Shown piece by piece: positions 26,241-35,296 of a stretch of DNA of 64,000 bases (its first letter is position 1; every line of letters begins with the position of its first letter). The position numbers and the translations under genes were made by a program. This stretch comes from JAFDZO01 sp044226845 (GTDB taxonomy: Bacteria > Bacteroidota > Ignavibacteria > Tepidaquicellales > Tepidaquicellaceae). The stretch covers positions 1 to 64,000 of the forward strand of contig JBGAGG010000011.1 in NCBI GenBank assembly GCA_044226845.1. The letters are read 5' to 3'. The notes below the pieces were generated by a model. That model saw only the letters and a program-made list of their open reading frames with translations. It had not been told where the DNA came from and did no database searches.

Positions 26241-27215
26241 ACTGTTAAAAAGGGTTTCCTTATCCTTTAAAATTAGTATATCCAGAGGATTAATTTTTGA
26301 TAGATCGGATTTATATTTCACTTCGGACACTTCGGAAGGAATATGTATTTCTTTGATTTTACTAATTTCATTACAGTGATAAAACTGAAGAAAGTTTTTT
26401 GCTATTTGACTGTCGTATTTTATATTTAGTGATTGCTCTAATGTATTTCCTAGAAGTTTGCAAATAACAATATTTAATTTTTGAGAAAGTTCATTGTTGT
26501 CATGAATTTTATTTATGATCAATTCAACTAATTCTCTAATGCTTTGACCTTTATTACTTTGTTTCATAAACAAAGAGGCAATTATTACGTTTGTTTTCAC
26601 AGGAGGATTTAATTGCTTAGCTGAAAATGTATGAATTCGTTCAAAATTTGAACTACTTTTAACTTCAATCACTTCCTTACCGGAATTAAAGTCAAATTTT
26701 TCTTCAGGCAAATTATGCCAATAATATAAAAGACTTTCAGGATTCTTTGAATTTAGAATAAGGAATAATTCTGCCCAAAGCCCCTGAACAGTCGTTGAAG
26801 GACTTAAACTCAATAAGCTAAACACTTCTATGAATTGGTTCATAGTTTCAATTAACTCTGATTGCGAAGGTTTTAATCCGAGAGAATTTATTAAAGTTTC
26901 AGAAATTTTTAGAAAATAATCTTGCAAGTTTTGATCATTACTTGTGAAACATAAGACCGTAAAGATTTGTAATGATACTCTACCCTCATCTATAATTTTG
27001 CATTTGACATTATGTTCAAGTTGTAAATATTTCAACCTGAAATTTTTTAGTGCGTTGTTGTAAAATTCATTTTTAATAGAGAATAACAGAACTGGAAAGG
27101 AATTATGGTCGATTGCAATTCTACAGTTTGGGAATCCTGGAATTTTAATAGAATTTAAAATTTTATTTTTAGTTTCCGGAGTAGAAAGTATATTGAATAG
27201 CGCAATTAAATTCAT
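26235..27215 (-). CDS. PD-(D/E)XK nuclease of the RM system (DUF4420-like)
   Basis: 326 aa. The nuclease signature is a helix with GLWAEL (Glu149), then FDF (Asp175) and IEVKSS (Glu184, Lys186), as in the PD-(D/E)XK motif proteins of the DUF4420 group. The preceding ~140 residues are a helical/beta N-terminal region. This family is a regular member of RM-like operons containing a MutL-type ATPase and a Z1 protein. Its start overlaps the end of the Z1 gene by 4 bp (ATGA), implying translational coupling. It is the likely DNA-cutting subunit. Confidence 0.8.
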   Translation of the reverse strand: MNLIALFNILSTPETKNKILNSIKIPGFPNCRIAIDHNSFPVLLFSIKNEFYNNALKNFRLKYLQLEHNVKCKIIDEGRVSLQIFTVLCFTSNDQNLQDYFLKISETLINSLGLKPSQSELIETMNQFIEVFSLLSLSPSTTVQGLWAELFLILNSKNPESLLYYWHNLPEEKFDFNSGKEVIEVKSSSNFERIHTFSAKQLNPPVKTNVIIASLFMKQSNKGQSIRELVELIINKIHDNNELSQKLNIVICKLLGNTLEQSLNIKYDSQIAKNFLQFYHCNEISKIKEIHIPSEVSEVKYKSDLSKINPLDILILKDKETLFNSL

Positions 27216-29452
27216 GCTTGTCTAATTATATCTCGACCAATTGCTTCAGGAATCCAAATTGCAAGAGTTGGTACGTTAACATAATCTGTATCTCTAATAT
27301 TTAATAGATGTATTTGAACAGATAAAATATTTTCATTTTTTATTTCTGAATCACCCGGATATATAACTTCCCCTGTTCTTGGGTTTTTTCCTTGGAATAG
27401 CTGTTGTATCTCATCGTTTCTATCTAATCTTCTAATTCTAGGTTTCCAATCCTTAATATCGCTTACACTCATTAAATAAATTAAACATACCTCATTTGGA
27501 TTTTGTTCTAAATATCTTTTCAAAATTCCACGTAAACTTGAATATGTAGAGGAGTCGCTATCTCTAGTAAATTTCAATTTGTTCAGCAAATTTTCTAAAC
27601 AATCTTTCAATGATATTTGCGCTACCAGATGTTTTTGTTCTTCAGTTCTATCTGCATGACCGATATCCTGAATAAATTTTACCTCATTTGTATTGATAAA
27701 TTCAAACAATGAAGTACGATTAAAAACAATTAATTCTTCAGTGTCATGTGGTGCGTTAATTCTAAACCAATCATTACCAAAACGGTCTCTTTCAATATTA
27801 TCAAACAAAATATTGGTTCGTGTGAGATTCAGCATTTGATCTAAAACTACTTGCCTATCCCAATCGTTTAAATTTTTATTGTTTATATCAAATTCTTCTA
27901 ATCTTTCTCTCACATCTTCCTCGTGATCGATAATATTATTGTAAGCATCAATTGTAACTTGGTCTAAAAATACTCTACAATATCCCAGGTATCCCCTTTT
28001 ATATCCAAAAAATCTAGCTCTTTGTTGTATTGTGTCAACATTTCCCACGCCTACATTTCTCGGCATATACGTGACTGTAAGACCTTCTACAGTAAATCCC
28101 CTGTCCATTGATTGTCCTCCAACAAGAATCCAGGAATAGGAATCTTGCCAATTGATTTGAGGGGTTGCCCCTTGTCTAGTATTAACTTCAATGATTTGAG
28201 TATAGGTAATTTCATGAATTAAATTATGTCCAGATAACATTTCAAATGTTGGTAATAAATCTCCAACTGTAGTTCTTAATTTATTGTAGGAATTCTTGAA
28301 ATCATTTAACAATGCAGCTTTATCATCTTCATCATTTCCTGTTAAAATTCTTCTCCAACTGTTGCATATTGATTTAACCCATTCAATATATTGATTATGA
28401 TCTCCTTGTAATCTTGAAGGATGCACCAACATTGAACGATTTCTTTGATCTTTTAAAAGTTGTCCAGCTACTACCCCTAAAAAGAAAATTCTGAGTGCTT
28501 CAATTAAACTACCGGGAGGTTCATCGAGTGGTCTATTGGCTGAAGGAATATCTTGTAAAGGAATTGCGATGATTAAATTTGGATTTTCTCTAAAAAATTG
28601 AATGCCTCCCGTGTAATCGCCACCTGGAGTAAGCAATTTAATAAAATTGGGCGATAATCTATCCATAATGTTAATAAACAAATTAGCCTGTGGCGTTGCA
28701 GTATATTGTAAAAAAGTGTGACTTGGAAAGATAGCCTTTAAAGCTGTTATTCTCCTATAAATTCTGGATTTATCGCTTTCATCTATGTCTTCAAACTCTA
28801 TACCTCGCCTTGACTGTCTTCTCGCTCCAGTATCTAGACTCGCTTGATCCCCCTCATCATCAATAATTAACGTTGGTACATTATTCAATTGCAAGCCGGT
28901 TAGTAAGTCAATTAGATTTAGCAAATGATCTTTTTGTTTCATAACTGTAATTAGAACAGTTCTGCATCTGTCTTTTGGAAAAGTTGTATCTCCCCATTGT
29001 GCTAAAGTTGTTTCAATGATTTCTCTCTCCTCTGCTCGGCTTGGATTTGATATTAAAATCCATTTACGGTCATATCGTGTATCTAATTGCAAATCTTTTT
29101 TTAATCTATTAGTTGACTGGTTAACAAGAGGTGTTGATGTGCCTGCTATAATAATTACAATTTGATAGTTATTATCTCTGGCTAACGCTGTAAGTGTTGT
29201 AAATGACAAGGTTTTCCCACTTTGCACATATCCAATGACAATGCCCGTTTCGCTATTTTCTTGCAAATTAGGATCACCACAAACTTGCATTATGCGATAT
29301 GTTTCATCTAAAATCCTCTCTCCTATTTCTGTTAACTTGCCTTCAGAATTTGCGAAGCCTTTACTTCTCAACAATTCTTTTGTTTCTTCTCCCACAAAAG
29401 GTTTCCACAATTGTGAATTTTCCTCTCTGATAATTTCTATTTGTTCTGCCAT
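27212..29452 (-). CDS. Z1-domain superfamily II ATPase of the RM system
   Basis: 746 aa. P-loop GYVQSGKT (74-81), Walker B-like IIDDEGDQAS (196-205), motif III-like QYTATPQAN (249-257), and the Z1 hallmark GGQSMDRGFTVEGLTVTYMPR followed by DTIQQRARFFGY, which corresponds to helicase motifs V and VI. Z1 proteins are helicase-like ATPases tied to MutL/MORC-type RM systems. It is expected to move along or open DNA for the coupled nuclease (26235-27215). The GHKL ATPase gene is immediately upstream (1 bp gap). Confidence 0.9.
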   Translation of the reverse strand: MAEQIEIIREENSQLWKPFVGEETKELLRSKGFANSEGKLTEIGERILDETYRIMQVCGDPNLQENSETGIVIGYVQSGKTLSFTTLTALARDNNYQIVIIIAGTSTPLVNQSTNRLKKDLQLDTRYDRKWILISNPSRAEEREIIETTLAQWGDTTFPKDRCRTVLITVMKQKDHLLNLIDLLTGLQLNNVPTLIIDDEGDQASLDTGARRQSRRGIEFEDIDESDKSRIYRRITALKAIFPSHTFLQYTATPQANLFINIMDRLSPNFIKLLTPGGDYTGGIQFFRENPNLIIAIPLQDIPSANRPLDEPPGSLIEALRIFFLGVVAGQLLKDQRNRSMLVHPSRLQGDHNQYIEWVKSICNSWRRILTGNDEDDKAALLNDFKNSYNKLRTTVGDLLPTFEMLSGHNLIHEITYTQIIEVNTRQGATPQINWQDSYSWILVGGQSMDRGFTVEGLTVTYMPRNVGVGNVDTIQQRARFFGYKRGYLGYCRVFLDQVTIDAYNNIIDHEEDVRERLEEFDINNKNLNDWDRQVVLDQMLNLTRTNILFDNIERDRFGNDWFRINAPHDTEELIVFNRTSLFEFINTNEVKFIQDIGHADRTEEQKHLVAQISLKDCLENLLNKLKFTRDSDSSTYSSLRGILKRYLEQNPNEVCLIYLMSVSDIKDWKPRIRRLDRNDEIQQLFQGKNPRTGEVIYPGDSEIKNENILSVQIHLLNIRDTDYVNVPTLAIWIPEAIGRDIIRQA

Positions 29453-29453
29453 T

Positions 29454-30995
29454 TTATTTATTTGTAGAAATGTTGTAAATTAAATCATTAAAATTTCTTC
29501 GTATTTCGCTTTGTAGTTTGGAACCACTTTGTTTTGCTACAACTTCTGACAATGCAAACGCAGAAATAATTCGTAACACTGGCTCAATAACATTATTATC
29601 ATTGCCAGCAAACTGATTCATGAATGGATGGGTTAACGATAGCCTAATGCCAATTTGTTTAAACTTTGTATTTTCTAATTTATTTACTATTAAATGATCT
29701 CCGATTTCGTACAAATTTTTTAAAGATGAGTCATATGACAATTCAACGTTAATATTCCAATTTATTTTATTGAACATTACATTGAATTCTTTATGATATT
29801 TTTTGTTTGTTATAGTTAAACTTGGTTCTTCTTCGTTTGTTATTTGTTCCTTGTTAAGTATTTCTTTTACCGCATCTGGCACTTTTTTTTCAAAATCGTT
29901 TACAGTGTTATTTAAACTTTTTACAGTAGATTTATATTCATCATTGGATAATCTCGCTCTATAATGCTCGGCTTGTTTTAGCATTGGAAAGTCCCTATGG
30001 TTTATATCGTCTCTTAACAACTGTAAAAATGTTTCAAAATTATTATCCCATTGAATACCTTTTTTTGTAAAATTTACATTAAATCCTTCTAAATGTAACT
30101 CTCCAAAGATTCTTTGATAGGGATAACTGTTGGATTTGCCAAAAATAAACTCAGGACGAAAAGTTTCATCAAAACTTCCCTCAACAACTCTTCCTCTCCT
30201 AAATAATGCAAACCCTGCATTGCTTAAGGATCCTTTTTCTAAAATTCCAACAAAACCTTTAACTCCCAAATTTTTTTCTATTGGTAAATCAATTTCTCTT
30301 TTCCATAAAATCGCTTCCCCGTCATGATCATTATATTTAGGGGCAAAAAGAATCGCTGGATCCTTATATGTTAATGAGGAGCTATTAATTTTTAAAATTA
30401 ATTGCCCATTTCTTAAAAAATCTCTATAAATACTAGATAGATGATCTTTAACTTTGGATATGTTTTTTTTTCTAGGTAATTTAGAAACTTTGCTTAATTC
30501 TATTACTGTATAATGTCTATTTTTTTCTGATTTTTTTTTATAAACACTTAGTTCTTCTAATTTATCTTTATATATTTTGTTTATATCAAATTTAACAGTT
30601 TTTTCAAATTCTTCCCCTAAAGCTTTTGTTCTGACCTCCCAAACATCTGAAAACCAACAAGATGCAGATTTCATACCCATTCCAAATTCAGAAAGTCCTG
30701 AAGTGTCAGGTGGAATTTCAGCTGGACGAAATGCTCTATTGAAATTTTTTTCATTAATTCCTGCTGCATTATCCTTGATTATAATTTTATCAGACTCTTC
30801 ATCAATCTCTATTTCAATCTCTAGCTGGAAATCTTCTCCTTCAATTTCTTTTAATCTTACTTCATTATCAATAAAACTTTGTATAGAATTATCTACATAC
30901 TCTGCTAATGCAAACCATGTTTTATATTCCAAATGTTTAAGGATTGAGAGAATGGAACTTGTTGGTCTTATATTAACTTTTTCTAATTTTGACAT
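29454..30995 (-). CDS. GHKL (MutL/MORC-like) ATPase of the RM system
   Basis: 513 aa. N-box AEYVDNS (31-37, Glu32, Asn36), G1 box DNAAGI (75-80) and G2 box FGMGMKS (104-110) define a Bergerat ATP-binding fold. A MutL-like S5 domain is expected at ~200-330 (GRVVEGSF segment). The C-terminal 170 residues are specific to this RM-linked group. Iyer, Abhiman and Aravind (2008) described such MutL homologues in prokaryotic restriction-modification operons as relatives of MORC. It lies between the methylase (15 bp upstream) and the Z1 gene. Confidence 0.9.
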   Translation of the reverse strand: MSKLEKVNIRPTSSILSILKHLEYKTWFALAEYVDNSIQSFIDNEVRLKEIEGEDFQLEIEIEIDEESDKIIIKDNAAGINEKNFNRAFRPAEIPPDTSGLSEFGMGMKSASCWFSDVWEVRTKALGEEFEKTVKFDINKIYKDKLEELSVYKKKSEKNRHYTVIELSKVSKLPRKKNISKVKDHLSSIYRDFLRNGQLILKINSSSLTYKDPAILFAPKYNDHDGEAILWKREIDLPIEKNLGVKGFVGILEKGSLSNAGFALFRRGRVVEGSFDETFRPEFIFGKSNSYPYQRIFGELHLEGFNVNFTKKGIQWDNNFETFLQLLRDDINHRDFPMLKQAEHYRARLSNDEYKSTVKSLNNTVNDFEKKVPDAVKEILNKEQITNEEEPSLTITNKKYHKEFNVMFNKINWNINVELSYDSSLKNLYEIGDHLIVNKLENTKFKQIGIRLSLTHPFMNQFAGNDNNVIEPVLRIISAFALSEVVAKQSGSKLQSEIRRNFNDLIYNISTNK

Positions 30996-31010
30996 AATTG
31001 CTTATCAATT

Positions 31011-32279
31011 TTATTTTAAAAGTTCTTTTGCTATTAGATAAATAATTTTCGAGTTAACGGCATTCCCTAAAGCTTTGAAGGCTGCATTATCATTATTCGG
31101 TAATTTAATTCCTTCTAATGATTGAAGTTTTAATCCTTCATTTTTATTAATATATCTACCTTTCCAACCTATAATTGGAATTTGCGTATTTGTACATACT
31201 AAGGAAGGGAAAAAATTAACTTTTTTAACTCGTATTCCCGATGCTCTAAATTGTAATATATAATTATTAATTACCCGTTTCTCTGCCCCAACATTCCATT
31301 CTAACTTTTGCCAACTTTGAGAAGGAAGTTTTGAAATTTTTTCTACAGTATTTTGAATATATTTTTTATTTTCTCTATAAAACTCCCTATTTCTTTTTAT
31401 ATAATTTTTTTTCCAACTAGGAAATTCAGAATCAACTCGTGAATAACTTGGCAGTTTTGCCAACTGTTCAGTTTTACTTAGCCCTTTCAAACTTACACCA
31501 AAATTTCCTTTATATTCTTGTAGTTGATTCTGTGAGAGTGATTGCGGGTAAGAATCTTCAAATGGATAAGTTGCCCCAAACTCCATTGCCCAAACTGGAA
31601 ACCCAGGGATATCTTTTTCTTTAGGTATACTATTAACAAATTCTTGCCATAATTTAATACATTCAACATTTGCTTTAGGCAATTTTTTGTATTCGGTAGG
31701 ATATTGTTCGATGAATTGATTAATATCTATAATCGATTTTTTTTGTTTGTCTATATTTTCAAATTTAAAATGTTCCAATCCATTCCTACACCCTACAATA
31801 AAAATTCTTTTACGATGTTGTGGAATTCCAAAATCTTGTGGTGAATAGTAGTTGTGTAAAACAGAGTAATCTAATTTTTTAAGTTCTTCTTGAATGTAGT
31901 TCCAAGTTTCCTCATTATCATGCTTTGCTATAAATGGAACATTCTCTAAGATAAAATATTTTGGTCGTCTTAAATCTAAAATTTTTATTATATCATCAAA
32001 TAAAGTTCCTCTTGTTAAATCACTTCTCCCAAGTTGTTTGCCTGCTTTTGAAAATGGTTGACAAGGAAAACCAGCACATAGAATATCATGATTCGGAATT
32101 GTGTTTAACTCATCTTTAACAATTTTTTTTATATCACCTTTAGCTTCTATTCCCCAATTTTGTTTGTACAATTCTCTTAATGTAGGGTCTAGTTCACTTG
32201 CAAATACACATTCGTGATTTAATTCATGCATTGCCTTATGAAATCCACCTAATCCTGCAAATAAATCAATAAATTTCAT
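31011..32279 (-). CDS. DNA (cytosine-5) methyltransferase
   Basis: 422 aa, first gene of the RM operon. Motif I FAGLGGF (7-13), motif IV GFPCQPFS with catalytic Cys73, motif VI ENV (112-114), motif VIII QHRKR (154-158) and motif X ALGNAVN (403-409) are all present. The target-recognition region lies between VIII and X (~180-390); the target sequence cannot be read from it. It methylates cytosine to protect the host genome from the partner nuclease. The vsr remnant further along fits a 5mC methylase of this kind. Confidence 0.95.
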   Translation of the reverse strand: MKFIDLFAGLGGFHKAMHELNHECVFASELDPTLRELYKQNWGIEAKGDIKKIVKDELNTIPNHDILCAGFPCQPFSKAGKQLGRSDLTRGTLFDDIIKILDLRRPKYFILENVPFIAKHDNEETWNYIQEELKKLDYSVLHNYYSPQDFGIPQHRKRIFIVGCRNGLEHFKFENIDKQKKSIIDINQFIEQYPTEYKKLPKANVECIKLWQEFVNSIPKEKDIPGFPVWAMEFGATYPFEDSYPQSLSQNQLQEYKGNFGVSLKGLSKTEQLAKLPSYSRVDSEFPSWKKNYIKRNREFYRENKKYIQNTVEKISKLPSQSWQKLEWNVGAEKRVINNYILQFRASGIRVKKVNFFPSLVCTNTQIPIIGWKGRYINKNEGLKLQSLEGIKLPNNDNAAFKALGNAVNSKIIYLIAKELLK

Positions 32280-32370
32280 CTTTATAAAGTATTATATCTC
32301 CTTATTTTAAAAAAGTTAAAGTTAAATTATCCAAATTATTGTAAAATTGAAGTTAAAAAAAATTAAAATA

Positions 32371-32399
32371 AAAGGAACTGCTAAAGTGCAGTTCCTTTT
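32371..32399 (-). terminator. Terminator of the DUF2958 transcript
   Basis: Arms AAAAGGAACTGC and GCAGTTCCTTTT, with T-rich sequence following on the minus strand. It separates the phage-like module from the RM operon. Confidence 0.8.
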
Positions 32400-32443
32400 G
32401 CTTATTATGATTTATCAATTTTAATGAATTCTAATGTTTTAGA

Positions 32444-32758
32444 TTACAAAGATATTTGCCTATTCCATAACTCCTTCGCATTCACTTCTTCAAAATTCAA
32501 ATCTCTTTCAATCCCTAAACCAAATCTTCCTTTATAATTTTCCAAATCAGATTTCGAAAAACTTCCTATCTCCCATTCAAAAATATGACATATACCCCAA
32601 CAATAATTTTTATCTTCAGGATCTTGATTGATAAGATACCAAGTTCCGGCTCCTGTTGGATTGAAATATTTTGCAACTACAACTTGTGATTCAAGATTAT
32701 TGCCTTTTGGATATTGCTCTTGTGCTTTTGCTTCAATTTCTTTTGTAAATAGTTCCAT
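32444..32758 (-). CDS. DUF2958-like island protein
   Basis: 104 aa. The sequence follows the DUF2958 pattern: a central AKYFNPTGAGTWYLINQDPED segment, then CWGICHIFEWEIGSFSKSDLEN and a GIERDL turn. DUF2958 proteins are small accessory proteins common in mobile elements, of unknown role. It has terminators on both sides, so it is probably a separate transcript from the RM operon. Confidence 0.75.
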   Translation of the reverse strand: MELFTKEIEAKAQEQYPKGNNLESQVVVAKYFNPTGAGTWYLINQDPEDKNYCWGICHIFEWEIGSFSKSDLENYKGRFGLGIERDLNFEEVNAKELWNRQISL

Positions 32759-32775
32759 TTTTTTATTTTAAATGA

Positions 32776-32809
32776 AAAGAGAGAATCATCCGAAAACAAT
32801 TCTCTCTTT
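32776..32809 (-). terminator. Hairpin between small island genes
   Basis: Arms AAAGAGAGAAT and ATTCTCTCTTT. On the minus strand TTCATTTAAAATAAAA follows, so termination may be partial, tuning expression of the DUF2958 gene. Confidence 0.65.
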
Positions 32810-32831
32810 AAAATAATATTGAATTTAATTT

Positions 32832-33290
32832 TTAAGCTCTGACTCTTCTTAGAAACAGAGTTACACCAAGCTTATTGATATCTATGTCAACTCCAAGTTC
32901 TTCTCTTAATTTCACTGCATCTGACATAGCTTGTAACATAACTGGATAATCCGTTGACATAGTTTCATTGTCATTGTAAGGATTTTCAGAATGTGAAGCT
33001 TGTTGTACTGACTCAGGTTTCTTTATCACTATTTCATAATCCACAATGTTAGCTTTCCCACTCTTAGTAATTTTTTTTGTTATAGTAATTTCATCTTGTT
33101 GTCCAACATGGTTTTGTTTAAAATGATTTACTACTTTCTCTGGAGCGAAGAATGAATACTCTAAGCCTTCAGATATTATATTATATAGCCACCATGCACC
33201 ATACGAACTTTGCCCTGTTGCAGGGTCTGTTTGTAATAATCTGAATGTACGTGGTATGTTTATGTCTAATTCAAATTTTGGTTTACTCAT
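32832..33290 (-). CDS. Hypothetical phage-like protein, possibly ssDNA-binding
   Basis: 152 aa. Not firmly recognised. The segment SYGAWWLYNI...EYSFFAPEKVVNHF followed by a lysine-rich beta strand region (EITITKKITKSGKANIVDYEIVIKK) looks like an OB-type beta barrel, and an acidic middle tail follows. In phage and plasmid modules a gene of this size beside a Gam-like gene is often a single-strand DNA-binding protein. The C-terminus (VTLFLRRVRA) lacks the acidic tip of SSB. Role is inferred only from position and shape. Confidence 0.5.
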   Translation of the reverse strand: MSKPKFELDINIPRTFRLLQTDPATGQSSYGAWWLYNIISEGLEYSFFAPEKVVNHFKQNHVGQQDEITITKKITKSGKANIVDYEIVIKKPESVQQASHSENPYNDNETMSTDYPVMLQAMSDAVKLREELGVDIDINKLGVTLFLRRVRA

Positions 33291-33319
33291 TTTGTTTTCT
33301 TTTTAATTTATAAATAATT

Positions 33320-33943
33320 TTAATCTTCAGTAAGCTTATAGTAAAACTTCGGCTCCTGGGATTTTAGAATAACACCTTTAGGCAGTTCACTTGTTTGTTT
33401 GATATAATCCTTTATAGCTTTTAAATCAGGTTCGTAGCTTTCAGGATTATGTCTGAGGAATTCTACTTTAGCATTTTCATAGAACAATTCTTCGTTTGCA
33501 ATTTCAAGTGTATCTGGTTTTTTCCTTAACCCGATTGTTCCGTTTGGTAAGGACAGAGACTTAATTCCATTCGATTTTAAATAATACCTTATCTGATTAC
33601 TTAAGAAATTTATTGTGTTATTGAAGTTCTTCTCTTTACGCTCCAACCACAATTGCGTTCTATTAATAGACTCTTCTGCAATGCTTTTGAACTTATTCAG
33701 TTCTTTTTCCTTTTGCCGAATTATCCACAGATAAGTATCAAATTTAATCTCTGGTGAAGATTCATCTAAGCCATCAGAGTTCAATGGCTCATCTAAATTC
33801 CAACTGTTAATAATATCCTCCAGAACTTCTTTGTCTGAAAGAGATTTTGGTAAAGCTTTTGCTACATCAATTAAATGAATGTTTGAACCTTCAAAACTTT
33901 CATCTGATTCTGTAAGTTGCGCCGAGTTAACGCTTTTTGGCAT
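33320..33943 (-). CDS. Gam/Gp157-like nuclease-inhibitor protein
   Basis: 207 aa. The middle holds a long coiled coil (IRQKEKELNKFKSIAEESINRTQLWLERKEKNFNNTINFLSNQI, split over ~75-120), then LPNGTIGLRKKPDTLEI, then a PDLKAIKDYI segment and GVILKSQEP. This order is that of the host-nuclease inhibitor Gam / phage Gp157 group, which shields linear DNA ends from RecBCD-type nucleases. It is a phage-derived trait that would help the excised or replicating island. Its start lies within the small gene at 33927-34046. Confidence 0.65.
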   Translation of the reverse strand: MPKSVNSAQLTESDESFEGSNIHLIDVAKALPKSLSDKEVLEDIINSWNLDEPLNSDGLDESSPEIKFDTYLWIIRQKEKELNKFKSIAEESINRTQLWLERKEKNFNNTINFLSNQIRYYLKSNGIKSLSLPNGTIGLRKKPDTLEIANEELFYENAKVEFLRHNPESYEPDLKAIKDYIKQTSELPKGVILKSQEPKFYYKLTED

Positions 33944-34046
33944 AAGTTCTCCATTTCATCTTAGCAATCTTAATGAACAGAAACTCAATACATTCACGAC
34001 ATACAACTTTGGCTACATGCTTAATTAGCAATAGGTAGTAACTCAT
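33927..34046 (-). CDS. Small basic ORF overlapping the Gam-like gene start
   Basis: 39 codons from ATG 34046 (MSYYLLLIKHVAKVVCREC...). A strong ribosome site, AAGGAGAA, lies about 8 nt upstream, rare in this window, and the ORF ends 17 bp inside the Gam-like gene. This suggests a small leader peptide or a translational coupler. The peptide is hydrophobic then basic. It could be non-functional; the main support is the ribosome site and the overlap. Confidence 0.4.
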   Translation of the reverse strand: MSYYLLLIKHVAKVVCRECIEFLFIKIAKMKWRTYAKKR

Positions 34047-34110
34047 TTGAATTCTCCTTTTAGTTTAGATTAATTTGGATTCAATGACATTATACAAGAA
34101 TAAGGGATGC

Positions 34111-34254
34111 TTATTTGTTGGAGGTTGTAACGGAAGATTGTATTAAATGCTGTCTCAAAATGCTATCAACCAGTTTTGTCATGGGTTGCTTCTTTGATTT
34201 AGATGCAGCAAATAAGACAGGAATTAAATCCTCTGAGATTTTTGGAGAGTACAT
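34111..34254 (-). CDS. Small RHH-like DNA-binding protein (47 aa)
   Basis: The ATG at 34254 gives MYSPKISEDLIPVLFAASKS then MTKLVDSILRQHL. The MYSPKISEDLIP...MTKLV pattern is that of short ribbon-helix-helix proteins widely found in mobile elements, often annotated as antitoxin-like or regulator-like. No toxin gene is adjacent. It lies upstream of the phage-like module on the same strand and could regulate it. Confidence 0.6.
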   Translation of the reverse strand: MYSPKISEDLIPVLFAASKSKKQPMTKLVDSILRQHLIQSSVTTSNK

Positions 34255-34586
34255 TTAGAATTTATTTTATTGTTCATAAGACAACATTATCTTACAACTA
34301 TATTATACCTGAAAAAGGTGGGAGGGAATGAGGGGCTGAAAGTTCGACGAGGCGGAGCGGTATAGAAGTCCCGGATTTTGCATCCGCAAAATAATTATAA
34401 GAGGAAAAATTATAAATATATTCCTGCCCATTAGTACTAATAGGTAAAATTTTTTTTATTTTGCTTGACAGATGATGGCGTGCATCACATATATGATAAG
34501 AAAGGAGGTTTGTGGAAAAGAAATCTTAATTGTGTAGGGATAAAAAAAACGTAATTTTATTTAAAATTTAACAAACATGGTGGAGT
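34255..34586. other. Gene-free stretch inside island 1
   Basis: Contains a dispersed chromosomal repeat (34317-34366), short inverted elements and no credible gene. It separates the phage-like module from the ATPase pair. Confidence 0.5.
34317..34366. repeat. Dispersed repeat shared with host intergenic DNA
   Basis: Reads GGTGGGAGGG...GAGGGGCTGAAAG...GGCGGAGCGGTATA. It matches the reverse complement of 2553-2602 at roughly 43 of 50 positions, so a host-type intergenic repeat sits inside the island. Confidence 0.7.
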
Positions 34587-35282
34587 CTATTCTCTTCCAT
34601 CATAATTTTTTGGTTCTTTGGGTAAGATTGGAGGCTGTGGTTTTAGAAGATCTAAATACTCAACAAAAAAACTTGAAATTTTGCATCCTGGAATTTGATT
34701 TCTGATTATTTCCCAACGATAAGTTTCAGGCCAACCCTCAATGTAAGTATAACCTCTTATACCAAAAAACTCTTCGTCTAAGTCATCTATAGTTTTACCC
34801 ATTTTATTGAAATTAGCCTTAGTATAATATTGATATGGATCTATGATAGTTCCAAAGTCATTATAACAGTCATAAACTATTTTTAATATTAATTTAAAGT
34901 AATTCATTGAAGCAGTAATTACATCCTCCTGTGGTACATTTTTAATTTCATCATCATGTCCGAAATAGAATAGTATTTTCCCATCTATCAACGTTCCAGA
35001 ATAGATAGGAATAACTCCAACTTTTTGTGAAGTGTTTCGTGCATTAAGAAAAAACTTAGCAAGATGATTTTTCTTTAATTCTATTTGATGTAGTTGGTAC
35101 CAATTTTTAAATCCCTGAACATCTGACAAAGTTGCTTGTAAACAAAAGGTAATGCTACGCATAGCAGAGGCATAGGCACTAAATAAAAAACGGATTTCAA
35201 TTGGATCCCAGCAAACAAACATTTTTTTTAAAAAATATTCAGCTTCTCCAACTTTATAATCAACTAAATCAAAAGATCTCAT
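34587..35282 (-). CDS. Helical partner of the SMC-like ATPase (HEPN-like?)
   Basis: 231 aa. The N-terminal half is helical: EAEYFLKKM, RFLFSAYASAMRSITFCLQ, WYQLHQIELKKNHLAKFFLNARNTSQKVG. The pattern of paired long helices ending in an RN motif is reminiscent of HEPN-like proteins, some of which are RNases, but the classical RX4-6H is not clear. The C-terminal half is unassigned. It starts 14 bp after the ATPase gene, so the two form one unit. A two-gene ATPase plus helical effector is a common defence layout; the effector role here is inferred. Confidence 0.55.
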   Translation of the reverse strand: MRSFDLVDYKVGEAEYFLKKMFVCWDPIEIRFLFSAYASAMRSITFCLQATLSDVQGFKNWYQLHQIELKKNHLAKFFLNARNTSQKVGVIPIYSGTLIDGKILFYFGHDDEIKNVPQEDVITASMNYFKLILKIVYDCYNDFGTIIDPYQYYTKANFNKMGKTIDDLDEEFFGIRGYTYIEGWPETYRWEIIRNQIPGCKISSFFVEYLDLLKPQPPILPKEPKNYDGRE

Positions 35283-35296
35283 AGTTTATACCTAAA

